From Petaurus breviceps papuanus (Eukaryota > Chordata > Mammalia > Diprotodontia > Petauridae), in the NCBI GenBank assembly GCA_028583685.1, contig JAMXIF010001210.1, positions 5,440,194-5,504,193 on the forward strand: 64,000 nt of DNA, read 5' to 3'. Each line of letters starts with the position of its first letter. The first letter of the stretch is position 1. The notes below the pieces were generated by a model, which searched no databases, was not told where the DNA came from, and was given only the letters and a program-made list of their open reading frames with translations. The position numbers and the translations under genes were made by a program. This document shows positions 21,830-31,715 of the stretch, one piece after another.

Positions 21830-22500
21830 TTGAGAAGACAATACGGTCTCCTTAATTCTTGGTATGGTCAATGAGTTTGAGTCACTAGGCTTAAAGGGAC
21901 TACATACTATAAATAAAGGGTATTTATAGAACTGATATGTTTGATTGTGAAAGCGTCATTGATGATCTTTGAAAAATGCGAAAACAGGAAAGGTGTTACA
22001 GCAATGGAGATGGGTAAACGCAGTAATATTCAAAACAGACATGGTAGATTATTTCAACTATAGGACAATAGTCTTGTTTTTGATTCTTGGCAAAATTCCA
22101 GGATGTGCAATTGAAAGGATGGCCTGTAAGTTCAAGCCACTTGTTCAAGGTGACACAATAAGTGTTCAGAATTGGGATAGGTCTCCTACCTTCAAGACCC
22201 AGTATGGTTTCTCCCGTTTTATTTATTTTTTTCTGCCCATCAAGAATATGTCATGTTAAATTAATCTCATTTTATTATTTTTTTTAAGCAATCGGGGTTA
22301 AGTAACATGCTCAAGGTTACATGGCCAGTTATTTCTGGGTGTGGTGCTAAGTGTCTGAGCCCGGATTTGATCCCCAGGTCATCCTGACACTGGAGCCGGT
22401 GCTCTTACTCACTGAGCCACCTGGCCGCCCCTTCATTTTCTTTTTTTAACAGGAGTATTTGTGGTGTGGTGTTGACCTTCAATTATTGAAGGCTTTGATA
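21830..22500 (+). mobile_element. CR1/L3-type LINE, RT region, part 1
   Basis: Translation of 22020-22210 gives FKTDMVDYFNYRTIVLFLIL then GKIPG..IERM...QYGFS. This follows the CR1-clade RT pattern (FKKGD...NYRPVSLTSVPGKILE...QHGF). The DNA after it (AATATGTCATGTTAAATTAA then TCTCATTTTATT) also matches the CR1-clade block after QHGF. A SINE splits the element at 22274-22431, and L1 debris separates it from part 2 (23520-23790). Stops and gaps are many, so it is old and dead. Confidence 0.7.
22274..22431 (-). mobile_element. CORE-SINE, 'CCAGGTGG / ACCCAGAAATAA' subfamily
   Basis: Read on the minus strand it starts GGGGCGGCCAGGTGGCTCAG, with AGTAAGAGCACCGG, then CACACCCAGAAATAACTGGC and an AATTGCTT A-rich tail. 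The plus-strand flanks TCATTTTATT (22267-22276) and TCATTTTCTT (22433-22442) form an imperfect TSD partly inside the tail. It lies inside a CR1/L3-type LINE. It shares its subfamily with 35544-35704 and the dimer at 47139-47440. Confidence 0.88.
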
Positions 22501-22559
22501 GTAAAATGTAAACTTAGGTGAATTCTACAATGTTAGAAAAACTTCAGGTACGTACTATA

Positions 22560-22845
22560 AAAAAATGAGGAACTGAAAGATTTCGAAGAGACGTAGAAAG
22601 ACATATGAATTGGTATAGAATAAAGTAAGCAAAATAAAAGGATAATTTATACTATAACATACAAAATATAAAAACAAACAATTTTAAGGACTTTTATAAA
22701 CCGATGAAGAATGAAACAAGCAGAACCAGGAGAAAAAAATTACATAATAACAGCACCATAAAGTAAAACATCTTTGAAAGCTATAACCTTTCAAATACAA
22801 TAATTGTCCATGATTATAAAAGATTGATGATAAAATATGCAATTC
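22560..22845 (+). mobile_element. LINE-1 3' fragment (diverged)
   Basis: AGACATATGAATTGGTATAG, AATAAAGTAAGCAAAATAAA, AACAAGCAGAACCAGGAG and TACATAATAACAGCACCAT resemble the L1 3' block (GACTTACATGAACTG...GTGAGCAGAACCAGGAGAAC...). Strongly diverged. Confidence 0.6.
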
Positions 22846-22861
22846 ACCTCTTAACAGAGAA

Positions 22862-22972
22862 TATATGTATACATTGCTTGACATGTGTGTATACACACAT
22901 ATATGTATAACTACATATATATATATGTATACATACACATAACATATACTATATATACGTGTGTATCAACAG
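22862..22972. repeat. TATG/TACA low-complexity tract
   Basis: Alternating TATA, TGTG and CACA words over about 110 bases. It creates short His/Tyr/Ile ORFs on both strands that are not genes. Confidence 0.85.
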
Positions 22973-23519
22973 GATTTGTCTTTCTTTTCTTTTTTTTTAA
23001 CTCCAGTGATTTGGGGAGAATGAGATTTGTGTTAATTAAAAAATTAATAGAGAAATTGGGGGGATTTGGAATGTACCTTCATGCACTGTGAGATGAGGAA
23101 AAGAAACAGTATGTTTCTTTTGATCAACTATGTTACTTTGTTACAAGAGATATCTTATGTAACAGCAGTAATCTGTAGATGTTCATACTTTAAAAACAAA
23201 GCTCATCAATGAGACATACAAACAAAATGGTCATCAAGCTTGGAACCATTCGTGCACAACATGATACTAGGTTCTAAGACCAGGAAAGCTTAATTCAGAG
23301 AAAAGTATTACCAGAGAACTGGATACTGGGTGATTTTTTTCAGCCTCTCCAAGTCAAGAAAACTTTCTACTAGGATATAACGGGGTTATTTTCTGTCTTG
23401 GTGATAAGAGTACATGTACTGATGAGATCACAGGTCGTTGAACTGTCTTATACTGTTAGATTAGGGAGATATCCAAAAAATATATCTATCCATAGATAAA
23501 CTTCATACATCTGTTTGAA
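22973..23519. other. Unassigned stretch inside the broken CR1/L3 LINE
   Basis: May be L1 or CR1 debris, for example AGAGAACTGGATACTGGGTG near 23311, but I cannot align it. No gene is seen. Confidence 0.35.
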
Positions 23520-23790
23520 AAAAGCACTATTCTTCAAGTTACCCAGAGTTTGAAGACTTGGAATTTGACACTGTCTTTGAAAAGGACTTTCACAACATCT
23601 TTATGGAAAGAATAGAAAGATGTGGTCTGGATGGCATGTTCTGAACTGGCTGAATGGCCAAACTCAAAGAGGTATGATTTATATATCACTATTGATCTGG
23701 AATGTGGTTTCTAGTCAAATGACAGGAATACCAAGGTTTTGTCTTTGACCTCATTCAATTCAACACTACTACTGATGCAAGTTCCTTAAC
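23520..23790 (+). mobile_element. CR1/L3-type LINE, RT region, part 2
   Basis: GAAAAGGACTTTCACAACAT matches the DFSKAFD block. GAAAGATGTGGTCTGGATGG (RCGLDG), AACTGGCTGAATGGCCAAAC then TCAAAGAGGT (NWLNGRTQRV-like) and TGGAATGTGGTTTCTAGTCA (SGVPQGS-like, degraded) continue in CR1 order. It carries on from part 1 and ends at a SINE. Confidence 0.7.
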
Positions 23791-23818
23791 CTTTCTGGGA
23801 ATGAGTTTTAATTTTTTT

Positions 23819-23977
23819 TTTTGCCTTTTGGAGGGCAGTTGGCGTTAAGTAACTTGCCCAAGGTTACATGGCTAGTTTTTTTTGTGTGTGGGTGTTAAGT
23901 GTCTGAGGCTGGAACCAAACTCGGGTCCTCCTGACTCCAGGGCCAGCGCTTTACTCACTGCACCACCTAGCCGCCCC
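23819..23977 (-). mobile_element. WSINE1-like CORE-SINE with TSD
   Basis: On the minus strand: GGGGCGGCTAGGTGGTGCAG, a GAGTTTGGTTCCAGCC-like box B, and GGGCAAGTTACTTAACGCC with a CCAAAAGGC A-rich tail. Plus-strand flanks TGAGTTTTAATTTTTT (from 23802) and TGAGCTTTAAATTTTTT (from 23978) form an imperfect TSD. It abuts the CR1/L3-type LINE. Confidence 0.92.
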
Positions 23978-24093
23978 TGAGCTTTAAATTTTTTGGGTGG
24001 AAAGGAGGGGGTTAAAATAACACATGTATAATACATGTCCCAAAGTAATTTTTGGTGATGCTGTTATTTCTGATAGTTAGATAAAAGTATAGA

Positions 24094-24715
24094 TAGCAGG
24101 GTGATCAAATCCATAGATGCAGTACAGATGGTTGGTCTGCTTTCCTCAAATCTCTTATCATTCCAGTCCACCTTCCAGTCAGCTGTCAAAGTAATCTTTT
24201 TAAAGTTCAGGTCAGACCATGTGACCCCTACTCCATACATTCCAGTGGCATTAGCCTCAAGATCAAATATAAAATCTTCTGTTTGGTGTTCAAAGCTCTT
24301 AATAACCTAGCCCTTTCCTAGCTTTCAAGTCTTCTTATACCTTACTCCCCTCAACATATTCAGTGACCCAATGTCACATGCCATTCCATCTCCCCAGTCT
24401 GGACACCTTCAGTATCTGTCTCTCATAGCTGTAACTCTCCTTATCTTCGGCTCTTGGCTTCCTTGAAGCCTTAGATTAAGTCCCACCTTCAACACTAAGC
24501 CTTTCTTAGTTCTCCTCATTAATGTGCTCCCTTTGGTGTCATCTCCAATTTACCCTGTATATACCTTGCTTATACAGTATTATTTCCCATGTTAGACTAT
24601 GAGCTCCATGACAGCAGGGTCTGTATGTTGCTTTTTTTCTTTTATAACTCCCAAAATTATCACAATGCCCAACATACAGTAGGTACATGATAAGCACTTG
24701 TTTACTTGATGACTC
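24094..24715 (+). mobile_element. LINE-2 (L2) 3' portion
   Basis: Blocks in L2 order: CTGTCAAAGTAATCTTTTTA, TTCAGGTCAGACCATGTGAC (24207), CATTAGCCTCAAGATCAAAT, TTTGGTGTTCAAAGCTCTTA, CCTTGAAGCCTTAGATTAAG, AGACTATGAGCTCCATGACA then GCAGGGTCTG (24594) and CCAACATACAGTAGGTACAT at the 3' end. The 3' terminus is nearly intact. Confidence 0.9.
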
Positions 24716-25024
24716 TGAAGTGTCGTATGATTTAATAGTGCATTTTCTCAGAGTCTACTAAGAGATCACAGTATGGTATGTTTGTACACTTTAGCTTTTG
24801 GATATCATATTGGAATATTTTATACTGAAGATGCTTAAAATGCTAATTATAAAGCATGCTGAACTGAATTTTATGGAGAGTTAACAGAGATTCAATAGAA
24901 ATGAAATAACACTTGAAAAGTGAAACATTAGCTTTGTAACTCTGCCGGTAAGTCCCTTGAAGAGTTAATTTCCTATCTCGATATGAAGAAAGAGTATATG
25001 AGCTATTGAATCTGTCTCTCTCAC
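24716..25024. other. Unassigned stretch
   Basis: Between L2 and a MIR-like piece. Nothing is recognised. Confidence 0.4.
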
Positions 25025-25135
25025 CTTAAAGTTAGAAAATCTGAAATCCAAAGAAATTAAATGGTCACAATCACAAAAGTAAAAAGTGGTAAGTAAACCA
25101 AAATTTGAACCCAGGTGCTCAGAATTCTAATCAGT
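25025..25135 (-). repeat. MIR-like fragment, antisense
   Basis: The plus strand carries AAAGAAATTAAATGGTCACA, then AAATTTGAACCCAGGTGCTC: the complement of the MIR core and box B. Strongly diverged. Confidence 0.55.
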
Positions 25136-25235
25136 GTGTGTAGGGTTTTTTTTTCTCTCTCTCCCACTACTCCATGTTTTTTGTAAATTTTATCTTTAGT
25201 GATATGAGAGGAGATTCTTGTTTGGGTATGGATTC

Positions 25236-25438
25236 CAGGGGTGGGAAACCTGTGTCCTAAAGGCCACATGTGGGCTTCTAGGTCCTTGGGTGTGGTCTTT
25301 TGACTGAGTCCAAGTTTTACAGAACAAATCCTTGTATTAAGGGGATTTGTTCTTTAAAGTTTAGATTCAGTCAAAGGGCCACACTTGAGGACCTAAAGGG
25401 CCACATGTGGCCTCAAAGTCACAAGTTCCCCACCTTTG
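25236..25438. mobile_element. Foldback hAT-like MITE, copy B (203 bp, near palindrome)
   Basis: Two arms of about 98 bases are near reverse complements across a centre at about 25335. The left end CAGGGGTGGGAAACC mirrors the right end GTTCCCCACCTTTG. GGCCACATGTGGGCTTCTAG mirrors GGACCTAAAGGGCCACATG, and CAGAACAAATCC mirrors GGGGATTTGTTCT. Flanks TGGATTC / TGGATTA suggest a target duplication. There is no coding capacity. Transcripts could fold into a long hairpin. Relatives are at 17463-17623 and 62693-62806. Confidence 0.88.
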
Positions 25439-26870
25439 GATTAGACCAAAAGATTGATCTATCTACCTCTGAAATTTTATAATTTTCCCTGCCCTTCATT
25501 TGATTTTCAAAGTCTTTTAGACAATCACCTTTCCTGATGTTTTTTTTCTTCTTACCCTACTTAAGAAGCAAGGAAGGAAGATGTTAAGATGCAACATCAC
25601 CTACCAAGGCTTAGCTGGGAAGTAGGGACAGCCTCCATGTTAGACATTTCTGGAGAAGTCATTTTGATGGTAGAGTTTCTTTAAAGGTCAAAAAAGAGTG
25701 GTCCTCTGTAAATTCTTAAATTAAGCAGAGATAAATTGCTATGGGATTACCAGGCTCCATTAAGATTCTCAATAGCAAGCTAGCACCAAGCAATCTGGTT
25801 CCTATCAAAATGTGTGGAAAACTTGGAAGCTAGTGTACAGCTCCCCAAGGGGTTAGCACAAGGAAACTTTCTAGCTATGGTTATTTTGTCCCTGTATTGA
25901 TTCACGATGACTTTGGAGAGGAAAGACAGAAGGAAGGCAGACTAAGGAAATAGTCTAGCTATCAGATGGAGGCATTCTTGAAAGTACATTGATTCAGAGG
26001 ATTCATTTCCCAAGTCTTAAAACTATAACTGTCCTTCTGTCTCTGAGAAAACTTTACTCCTTTGGTTTACAATTTCCAGAGGGTATTATGCCTTACTGTA
26101 CAGGGGTCCCTTTGGACACCATCTTGGGAGAAGAGAGGTATAGTTATAAAATAAACCTAAAAATGAGCAGTCATGGCATAGAGGACCCTATGGAAATATT
26201 GACCCTTACCTCCCATTTGTTCATAGAGTGGCTGAATACTATTTCTTTCAGAATTGCAGGGATAATTCTAAGGGCCTAGGATTTCTAATACTGTTGTCCT
26301 TAAGCCTCCAGTACTGAGTTTTCTATTGGTTTTCAGCTAGAGTTAATTAGCTTTTAGAAAGGATTTCTGCTAAACATATATGACAAAGGCAATTGTTTCA
26401 GAAACACGCCCCAAACTAAAGGTGCATTCTTCCTTCATACAAAGTTCCTGTAGAGAGTGGTCTCAAATTGTGCACAGATGTAGCAAAAAGATAAGTTCTA
26501 ATGATTGCAAGGCCTGTCCTTTTTTTTTTTACCTTTGAGGAGGCCTCAGGAAGGTCCCCCAAGTGTAGCTATCTGCTGGGTTCTGAGGGTCAGTGCCTTT
26601 GTAGAGCCAAGTCTGCCTCTCCTTGTTTTTTCTAGTTCATCTTCAGTGTGTCTTTCAGCAGCCTGTGTAGAAGCTTTCATCAGTCACTACTCCCTCCAAG
26701 AACACAGCTAATGGGAGAACACTGGGACTAGCCAGAGCTGGTTAGATCAAAAGGACCTCTGAAGAAGTGATAAAACTAGTCGGCTTCCCTTGGTAAGCAC
26801 TTTGTCCGATAACAAGCTTTGAGGTTACCTTGTTCTCACTTTTATGAATAATACAGAATAAATAAGAAGT
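25439..26870. other. Unassigned DNA
   Basis: About 1.4 kb without a named repeat. ORFs of 96 and 68 codons (25989-26279, 26505-26711) have no motif I know. The block 26520-26760 is somewhat richer in C and G than its surroundings. Confidence 0.45.
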
Positions 26871-27115
26871 GACAGAGTATATATTGGACAGAGCACTTGA
26901 GTTGGAGTTAAGAAGACCTGAGTTTGAATCCTGTCTTAGATATTAGCTCCGTGACAAAAGATAAGTAACTTAACCCTGTTTTTCTGTTTCCTAATCGATA
27001 AAATATGATCATTTGAAATATACCTCAGAGAATTGTTGTCTTGATAAAATGAGATAGTATGTGCAAAGCACTTTGAAAACTTCAAAGCATCATAAATATT
27101 AATTATTAGATATTG
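26871..27115 (+). repeat. MIR/THER-type SINE, near complete
   Basis: TGGACAGAGCACTTGAGTTG, GAAGACCTGAGTTTGAATCC (box B), AAGATAAGTAACTTAACC, then GTTGTCTTGATAAAATGAG, GTGCAAAGCACTTTGAAAAC and CATAAATATTAATTATTA. Order and spacing fit a MIR/THER-type element from head to 3' end. Confidence 0.85.
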
Positions 27116-28273
27116 TCATTGATTAGATACTTATTTGTCATATACATACTGTGTGTGCATGTATTATCTAGAGGAACTTTTAATCTTGTTTAACTGCCTT
27201 TTTTAGCCTAACAGTTATATGGGCCATAATCCTTCATGATTAAGTATTATGTGCTCATTTCCCTAAAGGGAAAAAAAACTGCTATTTAAGAGATAGAAAG
27301 GATAAAAAAAACCTCTTCATGAAATTTTTACTATTACATCAATCAGAGTTACTCTGTTTATTTTATGACTGAATCTGCTTGGATTTCAAAGGCCATGGAT
27401 TTCATAGGAGAAAGAATGACTCAGGCAAATTTCCATTTGCTAATCAGATATAATCAAGGAAAAGACCTTCTCAGAACAGTGAACAATGACTTTTGAAAAT
27501 AGACATGTATAAACTTCTGCTCAATTCATGCATTTCCTAATCATTCTTCCTTACAACAACCATGAGACTCATTTGATATTTAGCCACCATATGTACAGAA
27601 ATTATTCTATGTGATGATGTCTATAGAGATGAGAAAAACAACAAGAAAACATTGACATGCAATTGTCTCTATCCTTGATGTCATTGTTTCTGAATTTGAT
27701 TCTCTGAATGCATGGCCTTCTTTTGCTTTGTGTCTCCTTGAGTACCTGCTTTTCTATAAAGATATGTTTTCTTGTTTTCTCTGAGAATGGATTATCTTAA
27801 CATGTAGTTCTACCTGTGCTCATTGTCTCTGTTTTTCTATGGTTATTTCCATTTTCTTTGATGTAAAGCTCACGGCAGAAACAGGAGGAGAGAGAAATCA
27901 CTTTCAGCTTGCTGACAGCTACCAAAGCAGCCCTGAGTATATTCTCAGGAGCAATAACCGCTACCTCAAATCATATACCCGAGCTTTAGGAGTCATTATC
28001 AAAGTTGAGAAAGTGAAAGCAAAACAAATAGAATTTTAGTAATTAATCTTATATAAGTTTAACACTCATTTAAAACTGATAACAACATTGGTCATGGAAA
28101 GAGTGTTGATTTTACTTTTGTTTGCTGCATTGCCTATTAATCTCAACTTTTAACTTCCAATAAAATTTTACCTTGACGCATCATTGACATATGAAGTTGA
28201 CCTTGAATTATTAAATGCTTATCCAATAGAGCACAAGCCCTATCAAGCTGGAAAAGCTTCAAATATGGACTTG
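27116..28273. other. Unassigned DNA
   Basis: No repeat family is recognised. An ORF at 27839-28039 (66 codons, plus) encodes a basic, non-repetitive peptide ending EKVKAKQIEF. It has no acceptor or donor pair that would make it a clear exon and I do not recognise it. Confidence 0.4.
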
Positions 28274-28415
28274 GAGGGCAGCTAGGTGGTATATTGGATA
28301 GAATATTGGCCTGGAGTCAGGAAGACTCATCTTCTTCAGTTAAAGTGTAAGTAAGTAATTAAGCAAGTGTCTGCCCTCAGACACTTAATAGCTGTGTGAC
28401 CCTGGGCAGTTAAAC
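28274..28415 (+). mobile_element. Diverged CORE-SINE with internal insertion
   Basis: GGAGGGCAGCTAGGTGGTAT start, GGCCTGGAGTCAGGAAGAC, then a stretch with AGTGTAAGTAAGTAATTAAG not found in the other copies, then TCAGACACTTAATAGCTGTG and TGACCCTGGGCAGTTAAAC. It is older than the TSD-flanked SINEs in the window. No TSD is visible. Confidence 0.75.
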
Positions 28416-28499
28416 TACAGTATATCTTAATTTAGTCTCCCTTTTCATTTTGTCTGTTACTCTTTTAAAATTTTATTTTTAATTTATGGAAACAAGTAT

Positions 28500-29325
28500 T
28501 TCCATAACATTGTATAACTTAAAAAAAAACTTGACCATAACAAGCTACTACAGTGTCAGGGAAGACCAAGACATAAACTAATAAGAAAACAATAATATTG
28601 GTGGGGAGGGGGGGAAGCTACAACCAAAAGCTTAAAGAAAAATGCTAATCGAACCCAAGTCCAACAAGAATTCCTAGAAGAGTTAAAGAAAGAGATATGA
28701 ATGATAAAGGAAAAATTGGGAAAAGAAATGAGAGTGATGCAAGAAAATTATAAAAATAAAATTAACAGCTTGGAAAAAGAGGCCCAAAAATTTGAAGAAA
28801 ATAAAACCTTAAAAATAAAATTAGCCTAATGGTAAAAGAGGCACAGAAATTAACTGAAGAAAAGAATTCCTTAAATATCAGAATAGGCCAAATGGTAAAA
28901 GAGGTACAAAAGCTCAAGGAAGAAAATAATTCCTTAAATATTTTAATTGGTCAAGAGGTAGTTAATGACTCCATGAAAATTTAAGAAACAGCAAAACAAA
29001 GTCAAAAGAAGAGGAAAAAAAGAAGAAATTGTGAAATATCTCATCATAAAAATAGCCGAACAAAGGATTCAAGATAAAAGAACACTATTTACCTCCAGAG
29101 AGAGAACTGATTAATTCTGAGTACAGACTGATAAATAATTTTCTCATTTTCTTGAATTTTTTGTCATATGGCTAATGTGAACATGTTTTATGTGATTTTA
29201 TGTGTATGATCAATTGATCTAATTTTGTTTAACTTTTCCAGGGCTGGGGGAAAAGAGAAAATTTGGAACTCAAAATATAAAATGAAAAGAATGTTAAAAA
29301 TAAACAACAAATTTTTTAAATAGGC
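28500..29325 (+). mobile_element. Half-L1-like element: ORF1 coiled coil plus 3' end
   Basis: The first part (28610-29060) has repeating blocks such as AGAGGTACAAAAGCTCAAGG, AAGAAAATAATTCCTTAAAT and GGCCAAATGGTAAAAGAGG. These encode Lys/Glu/Asn/Leu heptad-like sequence typical of the L1 ORF1p coiled coil. It passes directly, without any ORF2 sequence, into an L1-type 3' end (CCAGAGAGAGAACTGATTAA, CCAGGGCTGGGGGAAAAG, TTTGGAACTCAAAATATAAA) and an A-rich tail. Either it is a half-L1 lineage or an L1 copy with ORF2 deleted. Frames are broken by several stops. The 3' end differs from that of 49311-52112. Confidence 0.7.
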
Positions 29326-29586
29326 AAAGGATTATACTGATACATGTACTTTCATATGAATTATGGTTGGTTTTATTTAACTATTTTACTTTGTTATAAA
29401 AAATCTCTCATTGAGTGGGAATAATCTATAAATATTTGTGATGTAAAATAATTATAATCAGTAAAACTTTTTTAAAAGAAACAATATCCAAGAAGAAAGC
29501 CAATAATTTAAAATTGTTTCATCTGGACCTTTGATTTGATGACTGTGGAGAAATCCTTTTGCAGAAACTCCTTCCACTGATGTGTA
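29326..29586. other. Unassigned stretch
   Basis: Between the half-L1 and a SINE. Nothing is recognised. Confidence 0.35.
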
Positions 29587-29601
29587 CCTGTAATTTTTTT
29601 T

Positions 29602-29766
29602 TTTGTACTTTTTGGAGAGAGAAAGGCAGGGCCCCTAATTGGGGTTAAGTGACTTGCCCTAGGTCACATGGCTAGTAAGTAAGTCATGCGTTTGAGACCA
29701 TATTTGAACTCAGGCCCTCCTGACTCTAGGGCTGGTGCTCTACTCACTGCACCACCTAGCCGCATG
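29602..29766 (-). mobile_element. CORE-SINE with TSD
   Basis: On the minus strand: GCGGCTAGGTGGTGCAGTGA, AGTAGAGCACCAGCCC, GAGGGCCTGAGTTCAAAT and TGACTTAACCCCAATTAGGG with an A-rich tail. The duplication CCTGTAATTTTTTTT starts at 29587 and at 29767. The tail has an extra GCCCTGCCTTTCTCTCTCC stretch compared with other copies. Confidence 0.9.
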
Positions 29767-29784
29767 CCTGTAATTTTTTTTTAA

Positions 29785-29905
29785 GACTTAGAGAATCCCC
29801 TAGAGCATTGAGAGGTTAAGTCTTGTGTCCATGGTCATTCAGCTAATATATATGAGGACCTCAACTCAGATCCTTCCCACTCAATACTACAGCTCTAAAT
29901 ATATA
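29785..29905 (-). repeat. MIR-like fragment, antisense
   Basis: The plus strand carries GAGCATTGAGAGGTTAAGTC, GTCCATGGTCATTCAGCTA and CTCAACTCAGATCCTTCCC, the complement of a MIR core. Diverged. Confidence 0.55.
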
Positions 29906-30702
29906 TTTTTAAAAAGTGGTTTTCTTTCTGTCTACAATCAATAAACCAGATGTAACCTAGTCTAATTTGGGTCTACCAGTTTGGGAAACATGGAGAAGCT
30001 TTTCAGGAGCCTTTGAAGCATGTCCAGAAGCCCTTAAAAGGCAGGCCTCTAAGGCAATGCCCTATCAGGTGGGTAGGGCTAGCCCCCTTTGACTGGCACC
30101 TGCAGCCAACTTGGGCTCTTTTTCCCAGTCATTTCTGCTCTTCTCTTTTCTGCCTCTTATTGGCTGCAATCTGAGGATGGTGATGCCAGTTCACCCACAG
30201 TGAGGCTACCATGAATGGAACCAGTGAGAAGAGAAAGACTTTCCATGCCCTGCTTCTTCTCTTTTACCCAGCAAAGAGAAATGAGCCTGGAACATTTATT
30301 ACTGTTCTATGCCATTTGTCCTCCTCACTTTCAGGTGTTAGACTTCCTCCTGGCAGGAGTCTGAGCCACGTGACCTTGGAACCAGAATTGTAACTAAGAT
30401 AGTGCAGCCAGCCGAGCACAGAAGCCCTGAAAAATCAGGGTTCCTGGGACGTGAGCCCAAGGGGGTGTGTAGGATGGGACTTAGAACTAGGATTGTGCTC
30501 TAAAAGGACCAAGCTAAACTATGAACCTAATCCCTTTTCTTTCACCAGAGGCTGAAGACATACAAAGGAGAAGATTATGCCTCCCAAATGTTGGGGGACC
30601 AAGTTTGTGTATTTGTGATTATGACTTTTGAAGTAAATATATTCTGGTATAGAAGGTAATACAACTATCAGTGGTTAAATGGAAAGAAGACGTAGAGGAC
30701 TT
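29906..30702. other. GC-richer unassigned block
   Basis: From about 29980 to 30600 the sequence is clearly richer in G and C than its neighbours. It contains a CCTCTTATTGGCTGCAATC (inverted CCAAT) word, a CCACGTGACC E-box word and CTAATCCCTTTTCTTTCACC. A 60-codon ORF (30211-30393) starts with MNGTSEKRK. I recognise no family. It could be a diverged LTR or unique regulatory-type DNA; neither is shown. Confidence 0.35.
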
Positions 30703-31024
30703 ATTGTTGTTCAGTCGTTTCAGTCAAGTCTGACTCTCCGGGACCCGATTTGGAGTTTTCTTGGCAGAGATACTGGAGTAGTTTGTCATTTCCTTCTCCA
30801 GCTCATTTTATAAATATGTAATATTTATTTATTATATTTATTATTATATTATTGTGTTGTATTTATTTATTAATATTTGCAAAATCAACTGAGGCAAACA
30901 GGATTAAGTGACTTACCTAGGGTCACACAGCTTATAAGTGTCTGAGACCAGTTTTGAACTCATGAAGATGAGTCTTCCTAACTTCAGGCCCTGTGCTTTA
31001 TCGACTGTGCCACCTAGCTGTTCC
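30703..31024 (+). mobile_element. RTE/BovB-headed chimeric SINE, copy 1
   Basis: The head TTGTTGTTCAGTCGTTTCAG, GTCTGACTCTCCGGGACCC, GATACTGGAGTAGTTTG and CATTTCCTTCTCCAGCTC resembles the BovB/RTE-type block shared with ruminant BovB-derived SINEs. The second half (ACTGAGGCAAACAGGATTAA, GGGTCACACAGCTTATAAG, TTCCTAACTTCAGGCCCTG, GCCACCTAGCTG) is the complement of a CORE-SINE-like unit. About 80 bases of TTTATTTATTATA low complexity (30812-30888) sit between the halves. A second copy at 56111-56332 has the same join without this insertion. Confidence 0.82.
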
Positions 31025-31589
31025 ATGCACTAAAAGAAAGAACATCACTGAGGGCTGGTGCCATTTGCAAAGAGCTAGACATGCCCACCCCCTGACGAGT
31101 ACTATAGAATACTGAGGGAGAATGGATTTCAGGCAGTGGGGGCTGGGGTGGTCTGTGTCACATCCATTAGTGAAAAGTCAGATATGTCATTGATCCCAAT
31201 CAATTATGAATCAGTTTTACTTAACTATTGGTGGGATACACATTCTAGGGCTTCCCTCTCCCTCCAACATTTTTGGAAAGTATCCTGTGTCAAACAAATT
31301 CTAGGAACAAAAATAAATTTAAATGAGGAACTAGAACTAGATGTTCTGTCAGGTCTTTTCTAGCTCTATTACTTTTTAGATAAGTGAGCAATCCTCACTT
31401 TCTGCTGCTTCAGATTTCATTGATCTGACCTCCAGCAGACACATTTGACTTTCTTTGCATTAGCTCATTAGGCTTGGCTGGGAACTTCTCACTTTTAGCT
31501 CCTTACATCAACTTCAAAGTGATGGTTTTTTTGTTCTTGTTTTTGTTGTTTTTTGTTTGTTTGTTTTTGTCCCTGGGGTTACATAGTGA
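31025..31589. other. Unassigned DNA with a (GTTTTT)n run
   Basis: No repeat family is named. A T/G-rich low-complexity run occupies about 31525-31570. A 75-codon ORF (31136-31363) has no known motif. Confidence 0.4.
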
Positions 31590-31715
31590 AAAGGATATTG
31601 GGAATCAAGACCAGTTCTCCAAGACTTGCCACCAGCTAGTTGGGTGACCTTGGACAAGTAGCATTACCTTGCTGGGATGAATTTTCCTCATCTTTAAAAT
31701 TTGGGATTTGCAGAT
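31590..31715 (+). repeat. MIR SINE fragment
   Basis: GAAAAGGATATTGGGAATCA, CACCAGCTAGTTGGGTGACC, TTGGACAAGTAGCATTACC and GAATTTTCCTCATCTTTAAA follow the MIR order. Diverged. Confidence 0.7.

Noticed and set aside
26505-26760. Possible second LTR in a locally GC-richer stretch
   Set aside because: No TG...CA ends with a target duplication and no ordered TATA and polyadenylation signals could be found.
27839-28039. 66-codon ORF considered as a possible exon
   Set aside because: No suitable donor follows the open frame and no known peptide matches by eye.
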